A stretch of DNA of 48,590 nucleotides, from NCBI RefSeq assembly GCF_000298295.1, contig NZ_AMGM01000030.1:1-48590 (forward strand), in the 5' to 3' direction. The notes below the pieces were generated by a model, which worked only from the letters and a program-made list of their open reading frames with translations, was not told the origin of the DNA and ran no database searches. This stretch comes from Cecembia lonarensis LW9. GTDB lineage: Bacteria; Bacteroidota; Bacteroidia; Cytophagales; Cyclobacteriaceae. This document shows, piece by piece, positions 16,710 through 26,008 of the stretch (positions are counted from its first letter, which is position 1; every line of letters starts with the position of its first letter). The translations under genes and the position numbers were made by a program.

Positions 16710-17516
16710 TTACCAGCTTCCACCAGCACCTCCTCCTCCAAAGGAACCCCCTCCAAATCCACCGAAACCACCTCCTCCAAATCCACCACCAAAGGATCCT
16801 TTTCCGGTTCGGAAATCCCCGTATTTTCCTTTACTCCCACCTTTGAGCATATTGGCCAACATGATGGTTGTCCAAATGTCAATTGATCCCCCTCTTCCTC
16901 CCATATGGTTATTGTTGTCCTTTTTGTTTTTGATCAAAGGAAGAATGATGAAAAGGAAGATAAACAAGAGAAAGAAAACCAATGCACCTCCATGATCCCC
17001 TGTATTCGTTACTTGTTTGGCTTTGTACTCCCCGGATGCCAATTTGAATATCATATCCGTGGATTTATCCAGACCGGTATAATAGTTTCCCATTTTGAAG
17101 TTGGGTACAATTAATTGGTCCACGATTCTTTTTGCCAATATATCCGGGATAACTCCCTCCATGCCATAGCCTGTGGCAATAAAAACCCTCCTGTCTTCCA
17201 TGGCGGCAAGGATCAGAACGCCATTGTCCCTGTCTTTTTGGCCTATGCCCCAGCGGTCTCCCAATTGAAAAGCATAGTCACTGATTTCATAAGGCCCCAA
17301 TGACCGGATCATTACAATCGTAACCTGAGAAGAAGTGGAGTCATTGTAGGCCACTAATTTCCTTTCCAACCGGTCCTTTTCACTGGCTGATAGCGTATTG
17401 GTGAAGTCATTGACCAATTTTGGCGGATTTGGTACTGGAGGAAAATCACCCTGCGCCCAAACAACTCCTGTCAATAAGAAAACGGATAAAAAGAGAATAA
17501 TGGATTTGTTGTACAT
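16710..17516 (-). CDS. TPM-domain membrane protein with Gly-rich tail
   Basis: A 268-residue protein: signal peptide (MYNKSIILFLSVFLLTGVVWAQ), TPM domain (about 35-175; LVNDFTNTLSASEKDRLE, VLILAAMEDRRVFIATGYGMEGVIPD), a membrane helix GALVFFLLFIFLFIILPLIK and a low-complexity FGGGFGGGGFGG tail ending in GGSW. This matches the YgcG family; homologues act in envelope maintenance or photosystem repair, but the bacterial function is unclear. The start at 17516 is chosen because the signal peptide begins there; an upstream open frame is the tail of the next gene read in another frame. Only 4 bp separate it from the second TPM gene. Confidence 0.9.
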   Translation of the reverse strand: MYNKSIILFLSVFLLTGVVWAQGDFPPVPNPPKLVNDFTNTLSASEKDRLERKLVAYNDSTSSQVTIVMIRSLGPYEISDYAFQLGDRWGIGQKDRDNGVLILAAMEDRRVFIATGYGMEGVIPDILAKRIVDQLIVPNFKMGNYYTGLDKSTDMIFKLASGEYKAKQVTNTGDHGGALVFFLLFIFLFIILPLIKNKKDNNNHMGGRGGSIDIWTTIMLANMLKGGSKGKYGDFRTGKGSFGGGFGGGGFGGFGGGSFGGGGAGGSW

Positions 17517-17520
17517 TTTA

Positions 17521-17955
17521 TCAACCAAAAGAAATTTCATCAGGCAACTCGTTGGTATCGCCTTTTTCGTCATAAGGGAAATGGGATTGGAGCTGCTGCC
17601 CACAGAGATTTATACCTTTGCACAATCCTGTCGTGAATTTGGATTCTTTGAAATCTGCTATCATTTGATGCTTAATATTTTCCCAAAAACCCTCAGCAAC
17701 AACAGCGTTGATACCACAGTCTCCTAAAACGGCGAATTGATGGTCTTCTACAGCCAAGTAAAACAGAACGGCGTTTCTTTCCCTGGTTTTATGCATTTTG
17801 AGGGTTTCAAAAACTTCAGCAGCCCTGTCCATCACATTCTGTCCGCAGTGGTTTTCTATGTGTACCTGTATTTCCCCGGAAGTAGCTTTTTCAGCTTCCT
17901 GAATGGCAGAAATGATTTTTTCCCGGTCTTGATCTGAAAACAATCGCTCTGGCAT
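17521..17955 (-). CDS. TPM-domain protein, soluble form
   Basis: A 144-residue second TPM domain without signal peptide (MPERLFSDQDREKIISAI, ATSGEIQVHIENHCG, NAVLFYLAVEDHQFAVLGDCGI). The start is ATG 17955; the longer open frame to 18048 lies over lemA and is not supported. It sits between lemA (4 bp gap) and the membrane TPM gene (4 bp gap), a conserved lemA-TPM-TPM arrangement in Bacteroidota. Confidence 0.9.
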   Translation of the reverse strand: MPERLFSDQDREKIISAIQEAEKATSGEIQVHIENHCGQNVMDRAAEVFETLKMHKTRERNAVLFYLAVEDHQFAVLGDCGINAVVAEGFWENIKHQMIADFKESKFTTGLCKGINLCGQQLQSHFPYDEKGDTNELPDEISFG

Positions 17956-17959
17956 AGGC

Positions 17960-18550
17960 TTAAAATTGTACGGTGGGTGCAGTCTCTGCGCCTTGGGCTG
18001 CTTCGAAGTAGCCTTTCCTTTCAAATCCATACCAACCTGCAAAAACATTATTGGGGAAAGTTCTTATGTTGGCATTGTAAGACTGTACAGTTTGGTTAAA
18101 ATTTCTCCTTGCCACTGCAATTCTATTTTCAGTCCCCTCCAATTGTGCTTGAAGTTCCAGGAAGCTTTGGTTGGCTTTCAGATCAGGATACCTTTCTACG
18201 GTAACAAGCAACCTGCTTAAGGCTCCGCTCAATTGGTCCTGAGCTTGTTGGTATTGGGAAAGTTTTTCTGGAGTCAATTCATCAACATTTAAATTGATAG
18301 AAGTGGCTTTGGCTCTTGCTTCTACAACTCCGGTTAATGTTTCTTGTTCAAAGTCAGCATAACCCCTTACCGTGTTGACCAAATTGGGAATTAGATCAGC
18401 CCTTCTTTGATATTGTGTTTCTACTTCTGCCCAAGTTCCGTTGATACTTTCTTCATTTTGGACGAGCATATTGTAAACGCCTACAGCTTTGACATAGACA
18501 AATAATCCAATCAATCCTATGACGAGAATGGGAATAAAAGCTTTTTTCAT
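17960..18550 (-). CDS. lemA: LemA family protein
   Basis: A 196-residue LemA protein: one N-terminal membrane helix (FIPILVIGLIGLFVYVKAVGVYN) and a long helical domain with VQNEESINGTWAEVETQYQRRADLIPNLV and NRIAVARRNFNQTVQSYN, the family signatures. Function is unknown, but it regularly accompanies TPM proteins as here. It is the first gene of a three-gene operon. ATG at 18550. Confidence 0.94.
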   Translation of the reverse strand: MKKAFIPILVIGLIGLFVYVKAVGVYNMLVQNEESINGTWAEVETQYQRRADLIPNLVNTVRGYADFEQETLTGVVEARAKATSINLNVDELTPEKLSQYQQAQDQLSGALSRLLVTVERYPDLKANQSFLELQAQLEGTENRIAVARRNFNQTVQSYNANIRTFPNNVFAGWYGFERKGYFEAAQGAETAPTVQF

Positions 18551-18581
18551 GTGTTTTAGGTTTTACTAAATTAAATTTTGC

Positions 18582-18589
18582 CAAATTTA
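18582..18589 (-). promoter_or_regulatory. possible -7 element of the lemA promoter
   Basis: On the minus strand the sequence is TAAATTTG, an exact match to the Bacteroidota -7 consensus TAnnTTTG, 31 bp upstream of the lemA start. No good -33 TTTG with the usual spacing was found, so the call is tentative. Confidence 0.3.
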
Positions 18590-18595
18590 TCAACC

Positions 18596-21500
18596 TCAAA
18601 GGTAATCTTGATTGCCCAATTCCGGAGATTTTAGATTTTTCAGGTAAATTTTGAAAGTTGTGCCTTTTCCAACGCTACTTTCCACTTTGAGGTTGCCATC
18701 ATGTGCCCTGATTTGTTCACGGACGAGGTAAAGCCCCAAACCTTTGCCTTCCACATGCGAATGAAACCTTTGATACAGTCCAAAAAGCCTATCACCATAG
18801 CGCTCTAAGTCTATTCCAATACCGTTATCTTCAAATTCCAAAACCACAAAATTATTTTTTAGGTAAGTGCTGATTTTGATTACCGGTGTCCTTTCGGGAT
18901 GTTTGTATTTCAGCGCATTAGTGGTCAGGTTGATCAGAAAATTTTCCAAATGGGAATAAATATAATTTATGACAGGAACTTCTGAAAAATCCTGATGGAT
19001 AATCGCTTTTGCATCCCTAAGTTGTTTGGATAGGCTTTTCTCCACATTTTTGGTAAGTTTTCCAAAATCAATTCGCTCTATTTTGGGTACTTTATTCTTT
19101 TTGATGGAAACGACTTCTATGAGGTCATCCAAAGTTCCGTTGAGAATCGAGGTAGAAATTTTTAAGTTCTCAATTACTTCTTTGTTCTCTGGATTTTGTG
19201 GGTTTTTATCATCATAAAGTTCCAATAAGGAGGTGATATTGACAATAGGTGCCCTTAAATTATGTGATGTGATATAGGCAAACCGCTGCAATTCTTCATT
19301 TTGGGATTTGAGATCACGAATGAGCTGCTCCCGTTCTTCCTCGGCCAGTTTGGTTTCTGTAATATTTTGTGTAACCAAAAGTATACGGTCAATTTCTCCG
19401 CTGTTATTTTCTAGAGGTACACCACTTTTAAGATAGTATTGTTCATTGATGAAAACTTCAAACATCACAGATTCTCCTAAGAGCACCTTGTCAAGGTATT
19501 TCCTCAATTCATTGGAAATGTAATCCCCATACTTGGAAAGATGAGGTGTACCGATGAGGTCTCTAGGATTGATCCCCATGTCTTTAAACTCTTTTCCTTC
19601 AGCGTATACATAGATCAGATTTTTGTCCAAAACCTCGACCGTGCCCTTTGGAAAATTCTCTGCGATACTTCTAAAGAGCATTTCTGAAGACACGAGTTTC
19701 TGTTCATAGTTGATCCGAACCATTTCAGCTCCAATTCTATCTGCTAGAATTTTGAGAAAACTTGATAGGTTCAGGTTATAAGGCCTTGCCTTTTCATCCA
19801 TGAGGACAAGAATACCAAGTTTGACTTGGTTAATATCCGTAATGGGTACGCCCATATAGGTGGAAATATCCATTTTTTGTAAGCCTTCATCCTTGGGGTA
19901 TAATGATTTGGCATTGGACAGGACGATATGTGGTTCGTTTTTTTCCAGGCAATCCAAACAAGGAGAGTTTTCCAGTTTATAGACGTAATTATCTCCCTTT
20001 TTCCCATTTTTATAGGAAGAAATGATTTTTGCTTGCTTTATTTTTGAATCAACTTCGGCAATAAAACAATGTGACATTTCCAGCTTATTGCTGAGAAATT
20101 TTGTCAGTTCATCAAAAAAAGCTTTCCCTCCAAGCCGTGAAGTTTTCTCGGTCAATTGGGAAATGATATTATGGATATATTGCTGATCACTGATATCCTC
20201 CAGAATGGCCTGGAATGTTTCTCCAGCATCAATGGTTTTGGAAGTCATTCTCAGGTGAAAAAGCTTATTGTTAAAATGGCTGACATAGGGTCCCTCATAT
20301 CGTGCAAATCCTTCTTTTAGGCTTTGCTTGTAAGCCGACCTTATTGGGTTTTTTCCTAAAAAATCAAAAAGGTTTTTTCCTACTAGTAGGTTTTTGTCTT
20401 TAATATCAATTTTCTCTATAAAGCTTCTGTTGACTTCCAGAATTTTTCCTTCTTTATCGTATTGAAAAATGGGTAAAGGATTTTCTTCAAATAGTGTTTT
20501 ATACCACTGCCAATTCTGTATGGATTCTAATTCTTTTTGCTTGGTGTATGTGAAATCTACAAAAATACCTGCCCAAATGGACTCATTATGATATTGTTTC
20601 AGCCGGTTGGAGGCACCATAAAGCCATTTCTCCTCTCCTTTGGGAGTAATAATCCTAAAGTAAGCTTCAAATTTTTTGTCTTCCAGGTAGGCTTCTCTAT
20701 CAATCGTTAAAAGCCCATCTATATCTTCAGGATGTACCAAACTTGAAAAATTACTTTCATTGCTGATGATACTTTTTGGGTCCAATCCCAATAAGTTTTT
20801 GCAGCCTTCGCTGATATACAGAAAGTTGTGGCTCAAATCTGAATTGGTTTTCATCAAATACACCATACCGGGAACTACACCGGTCAGCTCGTCCAAAACA
20901 GACTTTTTTTGTAAGAGATCTTTTTCAATCTCTTTAAGGGCTGTGACATCTGAAATAACCCCTAACAGCAAGCCATTTTTCTCATCAGTCCGTCTAATTT
21001 CTTCTTCTAAAAATATATAATACCCACTTCTATGCAGAAACCGGTATGTAAATTTTCCCACCTTATTCAAATGGCTTTGATACAGATGTAAATCTTCCGG
21101 ATGGACTAAATTCTCCCACTTTTTACCGCTTATGGTAGAAAAAAATGTATCGGGATAGCCGGTAATTTTTTCTGTAGCCCCACTCATAAGGAGTTTGTCA
21201 TCCTTGGATTCGTATTCATAGAATATAAGATCAGGCAGTTCATCTACAAATTTGCTTTCGCCATGAACCGGAGAATAGGTCAATTCCAATAAGCAATACT
21301 GATCAGTTAAGGAGGTTTTTTGTAAGTATAAATGATTAGGAAAAATAGGTAGAGTTCCGGAGCCTTTCTTTTTGAAAAACTCCAGGAGAATATCTTCCTT
21401 TATAAATTCAAATTTTCTACAGATAAACTGAAGTACTTCTTGGCTGTTTTTTAACTCAGCCTCATGTTGGATTCCTGTATAAACCTCGTGTGAATGCTTA

Positions 21501-21871
21501 TTTATCAACCAAGAAAATTTGATATTGCTATTCCATTCAATAGGAGATATCAACACATTGATAAGATAAGAGTGATCCTCCTGAGCTATCACATAACCTT
21601 CAATTTGGACACAGCGAAACAGGTTTCCATTCAAGATGATAGGACAAATGAACCGTTCTCCTGTTCCCAACGATGCAAAGAGGAATTCAAAAACTTTTTG
21701 GGGGAGGGTGGGGAACAAAGTATTGAAAAATGACTCTTCGTAGAATTTTTCGCCTTGTCCTATAAGATTCCGAACTTCAGAAGAAATATATAAGAGCTCA
21801 AAAGTTCCTTCTTGATATTTCTTCAGTGTTAAGAGTATATTTTGAAAACTAATGCTTGTATAACCTGGCAT
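18596..21871 (-). CDS. multi-PAS/GAF sensor histidine kinase
   Basis: A 1091-residue cytoplasmic-looking sensor kinase without clear membrane segments. After about 200 residues of unassigned N terminus come PAS domains around 210-320, 330-450 and 455-570 (HPEDLHLYQ, HPEDIDGLLT as PAS/PAC marks), a GAF domain around 580-735 (MGVPITDINQVKLGILVLMD), another PAS around 745-860, the H box YITSHNLRAPIVNITSLLEL, and a C-terminal HATPase with N box NLTTNALKYKHPE, G1 EDNGIGIDLERYGD and G2 GKGLGLYLVREQI. There is no receiver domain and no response regulator next to it, so its partner is elsewhere. GAF cysteines (PCLDCLEKNEPH) might hold a cofactor, but that is speculation. ATG at 21871. Confidence 0.92.
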   Translation of the reverse strand: MPGYTSISFQNILLTLKKYQEGTFELLYISSEVRNLIGQGEKFYEESFFNTLFPTLPQKVFEFLFASLGTGERFICPIILNGNLFRCVQIEGYVIAQEDHSYLINVLISPIEWNSNIKFSWLINKHSHEVYTGIQHEAELKNSQEVLQFICRKFEFIKEDILLEFFKKKGSGTLPIFPNHLYLQKTSLTDQYCLLELTYSPVHGESKFVDELPDLIFYEYESKDDKLLMSGATEKITGYPDTFFSTISGKKWENLVHPEDLHLYQSHLNKVGKFTYRFLHRSGYYIFLEEEIRRTDEKNGLLLGVISDVTALKEIEKDLLQKKSVLDELTGVVPGMVYLMKTNSDLSHNFLYISEGCKNLLGLDPKSIISNESNFSSLVHPEDIDGLLTIDREAYLEDKKFEAYFRIITPKGEEKWLYGASNRLKQYHNESIWAGIFVDFTYTKQKELESIQNWQWYKTLFEENPLPIFQYDKEGKILEVNRSFIEKIDIKDKNLLVGKNLFDFLGKNPIRSAYKQSLKEGFARYEGPYVSHFNNKLFHLRMTSKTIDAGETFQAILEDISDQQYIHNIISQLTEKTSRLGGKAFFDELTKFLSNKLEMSHCFIAEVDSKIKQAKIISSYKNGKKGDNYVYKLENSPCLDCLEKNEPHIVLSNAKSLYPKDEGLQKMDISTYMGVPITDINQVKLGILVLMDEKARPYNLNLSSFLKILADRIGAEMVRINYEQKLVSSEMLFRSIAENFPKGTVEVLDKNLIYVYAEGKEFKDMGINPRDLIGTPHLSKYGDYISNELRKYLDKVLLGESVMFEVFINEQYYLKSGVPLENNSGEIDRILLVTQNITETKLAEEEREQLIRDLKSQNEELQRFAYITSHNLRAPIVNITSLLELYDDKNPQNPENKEVIENLKISTSILNGTLDDLIEVVSIKKNKVPKIERIDFGKLTKNVEKSLSKQLRDAKAIIHQDFSEVPVINYIYSHLENFLINLTTNALKYKHPERTPVIKISTYLKNNFVVLEFEDNGIGIDLERYGDRLFGLYQRFHSHVEGKGLGLYLVREQIRAHDGNLKVESSVGKGTTFKIYLKNLKSPELGNQDYL

Positions 21872-21993
21872 GAGTGGGGCATCCTAAATGAATAGATTTT
21901 TAAAAAACTTCTGATCTATTGACATCAAATATAACGATTCCTCCCTAATTTTTACCGATCCTATTGATAAGTTTGGTTCAATAGTCAATCCTC

Positions 21994-23250
21994 TTAAATC
22001 TGTCTTTTCAGTTCAAAATTGGTTTCGATGATTTCAAAATCCTCCGGGTCATCACTTCTGTATCTTCTCAGTTTAACCGATATTTTCCTTTCCTCCTCAG
22101 AACGGAAAAGTTTGATCATATCTGCCAATTCCCAAAAATCTACTGGAACCCTGTTGATTTCCAAAAATTCATCATTTTTTTGTATTCCTGCCAAGGCAGC
22201 CGGAGAGTCTTTTCTTAAGTTGCCCACAATAAACCTTTTCTCTTCTGTGGGTAGCATTTTTGGTGTTATACCACTCATATCGAATTCAAATGGATTATTA
22301 AAAGTATTGCCCCTTCTGAACATAAAGCGCTCCCTTTGGTAATCCAAAATGATTTTGGTTCTTCCTAAGAGTTCAGAGCCCAAACTTCCCTGTCTTCCGC
22401 TTTCTTTGATCACATAGCTGAATTCTGTTTCTTCTGGAAAAGAAGTAATGATGTTATTAAACTTCAGCCCACCAAACTTCAAAGACCTAACCCTTCCAAC
22501 AAAACCAAATAAGTCACCGCCCAAAGATCGCCCTAAATCACTTTCTATGAACTGGGGAGGTAATTGTATTTTATCTGAGGTCTCCATATTCAGTAAAAGG
22601 CCATGATTGGCACCCAGATCTACTAATAATTTGGCATCTACATCCTCTCCAACCAACTGCCGTACTTTTCCATGAATATATGGCTTACTATTTTCAATTT
22701 TCATGGCAACTTTTCTGAAACCAATGGGTCGCCATTTTAATCTTCCTGATTCATAAAAAGTGATCAAGCTTTTATCGTAATCAATTCGGACAGGGTTGTA
22801 TTTGAAAAACTCATAACCGATTACACCATAGACGGGTACACCAATTACCATCTCCAGTTCAAAAAAATCATCATCCAAAACCAAGATGGTTTGCAGTATG
22901 CCTTCAATATCCCCAAGGTCTAGATGATTGCTCGGAGAGACATTGGCCGTCAATACAGTGGTTCCATCAGCACCTACCAAATCCAATTTTCGGGTATAAT
23001 TAAGTTCCAATTGATCCCCAATAGTTTTACTGAAAAGTATGTTGGTTTTTACCCCTGTATCTATTAGAAAATTAACAGGAGGACCTTCGTTGATGGAAAC
23101 AGGTAAAATGATTAAATTATTGGAAGCGAGGAAGGGTATTTCAATTTTTTTTCCTGGTTCTTTCATATAAAAACCGGGTACCTGAGCCATGACTAATAGG
23201 CTTGGAAATAATATGAACAAACAGCTTAAGAGCAGTGAATTTTTGATCAT
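21994..23250 (-). CDS. secreted retropepsin-like aspartyl protease with PDZ domain
   Basis: A 418-residue protein with a signal peptide (residues 1-22, ending VMAQ). Two aspartyl-protease-like half-sites are visible: FLIDTGVKTNILF with Asp64-Thr-Gly, and LLVDLGANHGLLLN near 205, where the second site reads DLG rather than DTG/DSG. A PDZ domain follows (about 335-395; KDSPAALAGIQKNDEFLEINRVPV). The architecture matches the aspartyl protease family proteins of Bacteroidota; location is periplasm or surface. The altered second motif leaves catalysis uncertain. Single gene, ATG at 23250. Confidence 0.88.
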   Translation of the reverse strand: MIKNSLLLSCLFILFPSLLVMAQVPGFYMKEPGKKIEIPFLASNNLIILPVSINEGPPVNFLIDTGVKTNILFSKTIGDQLELNYTRKLDLVGADGTTVLTANVSPSNHLDLGDIEGILQTILVLDDDFFELEMVIGVPVYGVIGYEFFKYNPVRIDYDKSLITFYESGRLKWRPIGFRKVAMKIENSKPYIHGKVRQLVGEDVDAKLLVDLGANHGLLLNMETSDKIQLPPQFIESDLGRSLGGDLFGFVGRVRSLKFGGLKFNNIITSFPEETEFSYVIKESGRQGSLGSELLGRTKIILDYQRERFMFRRGNTFNNPFEFDMSGITPKMLPTEEKRFIVGNLRKDSPAALAGIQKNDEFLEINRVPVDFWELADMIKLFRSEEERKISVKLRRYRSDDPEDFEIIETNFELKRQI

Positions 23251-23460
23251 GAAAGGTGAATAAGTCTGGTTTTGAGTATAATATAAGAATATTACGCTTC
23301 TTTTTCATCTTGTTATACCAGTAAGAAGGCTTTCTTGTTGGTCTTTTTCAGAAAAAAATTTAATTCTGTTAAAAATTTTCGTCTTTTAGATACTGTCCCT
23401 CGTACATATTTTTGAAAACTTGTAAAAATCCTGCATATTTAATTTTCGATAAGTGTAATT

Positions 23461-23931
23461 ATGGCAGAAAAATCAGTTGTAGATAAAGCTAAAAAAATTT
23501 TTGAAAACTACCTTGCCCGCCAAGGAAGCCGAAAAACCCCAGAAAGGTTTTCGGTGATCGATGAACTGTACGCACTTCCCCAGGATGAACATATTGATGT
23601 TGAAGGTTTATTTTTACTGATGAGAAATAAAGGATATTCCATAAGCAGGGCCACCATTTATAATACATTGGACTTACTGGTGGAATGTGGATTGGCTGTG
23701 AAACATCAGTTTAAGGACAAAGTGGCTTTATACGAACAGGCTTTGACCTATAAGCATCACGATCACCATGTCTGTAACCAATGCAGAAAAATTAGAGAGT
23801 TTTCAGATGAAAGGTTAAATTTGATCAAAGAAGCGATGGGACGGGAGTTTCAGTCTGCCATCACCAGCCACTCTCTGGTCTTATATGGTGACTGTAAGAT
23901 CCCCGACTGTGATAATTTCCGAATCATTTGA
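23461..23931 (+). CDS. Fur-family metal-responsive repressor
   Basis: A 156-residue Fur-family regulator. The winged helix is around 20-85 (SRKTPERFSVIDELYALPQDEHIDVEGL, ISRATIYNTLDLLVECGL). The metal sites are complete: YKHHDHHVCNQCRKI (His cluster plus the first CxxC) and CKIPDCDNF (second C-x4-C) at the C terminus. I cannot tell Fur, Zur and PerR apart from sequence alone. A TATTTTTG that fits TAnnTTTG lies about 50 bp upstream. The 3' end overlaps the convergent SRPBCC-like gene by 8 bp. Confidence 0.93.
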   Translation: MAEKSVVDKAKKIFENYLARQGSRKTPERFSVIDELYALPQDEHIDVEGLFLLMRNKGYSISRATIYNTLDLLVECGLAVKHQFKDKVALYEQALTYKHHDHHVCNQCRKIREFSDERLNLIKEAMGREFQSAITSHSLVLYGDCKIPDCDNFRII

Positions 23932-24364
23932 TTCGGAATATTTTTTTATAGATAGGCTTGCGGTACAGGAACTGAAGGTAAAGCACAGGGTAGAGTAACA
24001 AGGTCAGCAACCTTAAAGGTGCTTCAAATTCAATTTCATCTACAATGATACTGTATTTACCTGCATTTACGATACGGTGCTTATGTTTCCAGGACTTAAG
24101 AAAGAAAGGTAGCTTAATGCCTTCATCAATGAAATAAAACTCATGTGCATCTGTCCGGTCTTCCGTGATGTCAGAAATCCATTGTTGTTTGAACAAAAGG
24201 AAATTCAATTCCAAAATTACCTGATCACCTTTAGAGGAACCATCGAAACGAAGGAGCTTGACAGGAGGAAAAGGTGGATTGAGCTTCAAAAATAGGGATT
24301 CATTGAAACCTGATTTGACAGTTAAATAATCTTGCTCTACCGGAGTTGAAATGGAGATACGCAT
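23924..24364 (-). CDS. SRPBCC-like ligand-binding domain protein
   Basis: A 146-residue protein that resembles the START/SRPBCC fold: LFLKLNPPFPPVKLLRFDGSSKGD near the N terminus, GIKLPFFLKSWKHKHRI and the C-terminal VDEIEFEAPLRLLTLLLYPVLYLQFLYRKPIYKKIF, the long last helix of that fold. The ligand is unknown. It converges on the Fur-family gene with an 8-bp overlap of coding ends. ATG at 24364. Confidence 0.75.
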   Translation of the reverse strand: MRISISTPVEQDYLTVKSGFNESLFLKLNPPFPPVKLLRFDGSSKGDQVILELNFLLFKQQWISDITEDRTDAHEFYFIDEGIKLPFFLKSWKHKHRIVNAGKYSIIVDEIEFEAPLRLLTLLLYPVLYLQFLYRKPIYKKIFRIK

Positions 24365-24460
24365 AACTGATGATATAAAGCAATTCGTTCTATTTTTGTT
24401 TACAAAAAAGGCATATTCATCTATGAAAACTCAGTGAGGCAGGCACATAAATGCTTCTGC

Positions 24461-25954
24461 TTACTTATCCATGAAGTTACGGATATCCTTAACCAATTTT
24501 TCAAAATCCGGTCGGTGGTTGTACATCATATGCCCTCCCTCATAATAGGTCATTTTAACCCTTTCCATGGGAATATCATGACGGGCAAAGGTATATTCTG
24601 CATCAAGAAACGGTGTAATCAGATCATAATATCCATTGGCTACCATCACTTTTAGGTCTTTGTTTCTACGCATAGACTCCCCAAGAGTTCTGGCTACATT
24701 CACATAGGAAGGCTCCCAATAAGCACCTTCAGGCAGGGGTCTCCAGTTCCACTTAGCGCCTATGGCCCTATTGGAGGTCAAATATGGTCTGTCAACTTTC
24801 ACTTTTAGGTTTCTGGTAAAATAATCGTTTAATGCTGCTGTGTATGCCGCATCAATACCGTAGCTGGAAGGATCTCCTAAAGTTGGCCGGTCAGCTGTCT
24901 GATCTCCTTCTTCCCCTAGGTATCTGCTATCTAAAGTCCCAATGGTTTTTCCTGCATCACGCAATAGTTCTTTTTTGAAACGTGAAGTCAGAATGCGGTT
25001 GTCTGACTTTAGGATGTAGGTCTTATCCAGACCGGTGAAGTAAGCAATTTTATCAGCCAAAGTATTTTTATCAGTCGTAGATAACTGATTGCCCATATAA
25101 AGCGCAGGTAAGTAACTTTGATAGGCAAATACCCTTGCCTCTTGTACAAAATCCTCTAAACTTTTGCCTTGTCCTGCTTTCCCATGGTACCATGCCGTGG
25201 CCGCCATGGTCGGAAAATAGGTAAAATAGGAAGCAATGTTATCATGAACAGAGGTACTGCCTTGATAATCCAAGGCTTGGGAAATCAAAATAAGTCCATT
25301 GAGCGCCATGGTCTGTCCCCCACCTTCAAGCGCTGCAGTTACGGCCGCCGCACGTGTGGTTCCGAAACTTTCACCGGCAATGTATTTAGGTGACTGCCAG
25401 CGTTGATTTTGAGTTATCCACAACCTTATAAACTGTGCAATTGACTTTGCATCTTCATTCAGACCCCAGAAATCCTCATTTTTACCTTTTCCAACTATAG
25501 TTGAAAAACCAGTTCCGATAGGATCTACGAACACCAGGTCTGTGATGTCCAGCAAGGCCAGTTCATTATCGACCATATCAAAAGGAGCAGCGCCATCATC
25601 TTCATTGGCTTCTGAATCTACTTTGACAATTTTTGGACCGAAAACCCCCATGTGTAACCAGACAGAGGCAGAGCCCGGGCCACCGTTGAAAATAAACATT
25701 ACTGGCCTTTTGGCGGAATTAGGTTCTTCTTTAAGGTAAGCAGTAGACCATAATGCGGCAACGGTTTCTCCATCACCATTCTTAAGGTGGGTTTCTCCTG
25801 CTATTGCTTTGTATTTAATGCTTTTTCCATGGAAAACACCATCATGTAAAGTTTCAAAAACCAAAGGATCTTTGATTGGCTTTTTCTCTTCTTGTGCCAG
25901 AATACTTGTTGCCGTAACAAGCAATGCCAGTAAAGTTATCCAGGTATTTCTCAT
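24461..25954 (-). CDS. secreted S10-family serine carboxypeptidase
   Basis: A 497-residue exported peptidase of the S10 family. Signal peptide MRNTWITLLALLVTATSILAQ. Catalytic residues are visible: Ser in YIAGESFGTTRAAA (about residue 196), Asp in GYYDLITPF and His in YYEGGHMMYNH near the C terminus; FIFNGGPGSASVWLHMGVFGP is the oxyanion/C1 signature. The start at 25954 is preferred to an upstream ATG at 25978 because the signal peptide begins there and a good Shine-Dalgarno (AGGAGA) lies just upstream. It follows the aldo/keto reductase-Rid gene by 54 bp and may be in the same transcript with the permease, suggesting peptide or amino-acid use. Confidence 0.92.
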   Translation of the reverse strand: MRNTWITLLALLVTATSILAQEEKKPIKDPLVFETLHDGVFHGKSIKYKAIAGETHLKNGDGETVAALWSTAYLKEEPNSAKRPVMFIFNGGPGSASVWLHMGVFGPKIVKVDSEANEDDGAAPFDMVDNELALLDITDLVFVDPIGTGFSTIVGKGKNEDFWGLNEDAKSIAQFIRLWITQNQRWQSPKYIAGESFGTTRAAAVTAALEGGGQTMALNGLILISQALDYQGSTSVHDNIASYFTYFPTMAATAWYHGKAGQGKSLEDFVQEARVFAYQSYLPALYMGNQLSTTDKNTLADKIAYFTGLDKTYILKSDNRILTSRFKKELLRDAGKTIGTLDSRYLGEEGDQTADRPTLGDPSSYGIDAAYTAALNDYFTRNLKVKVDRPYLTSNRAIGAKWNWRPLPEGAYWEPSYVNVARTLGESMRRNKDLKVMVANGYYDLITPFLDAEYTFARHDIPMERVKMTYYEGGHMMYNHRPDFEKLVKDIRNFMDK

Positions 25955-26008
25955 AATTTCTCCTTTAAACGTGGTCATATGTTATTGATTAAGCTTGAAT
26001 TCGGTGTG

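Noticed and set aside
16710-16846. Proline-rich plus-strand frame opposite the TPM tail
   Set aside because: It is the complement of the glycine-rich tail of the TPM protein, a low-complexity shadow.
18596-21871. Hybrid kinase with receiver domain
   Set aside because: After the HATPase only a short tail remains; no receiver domain is present.
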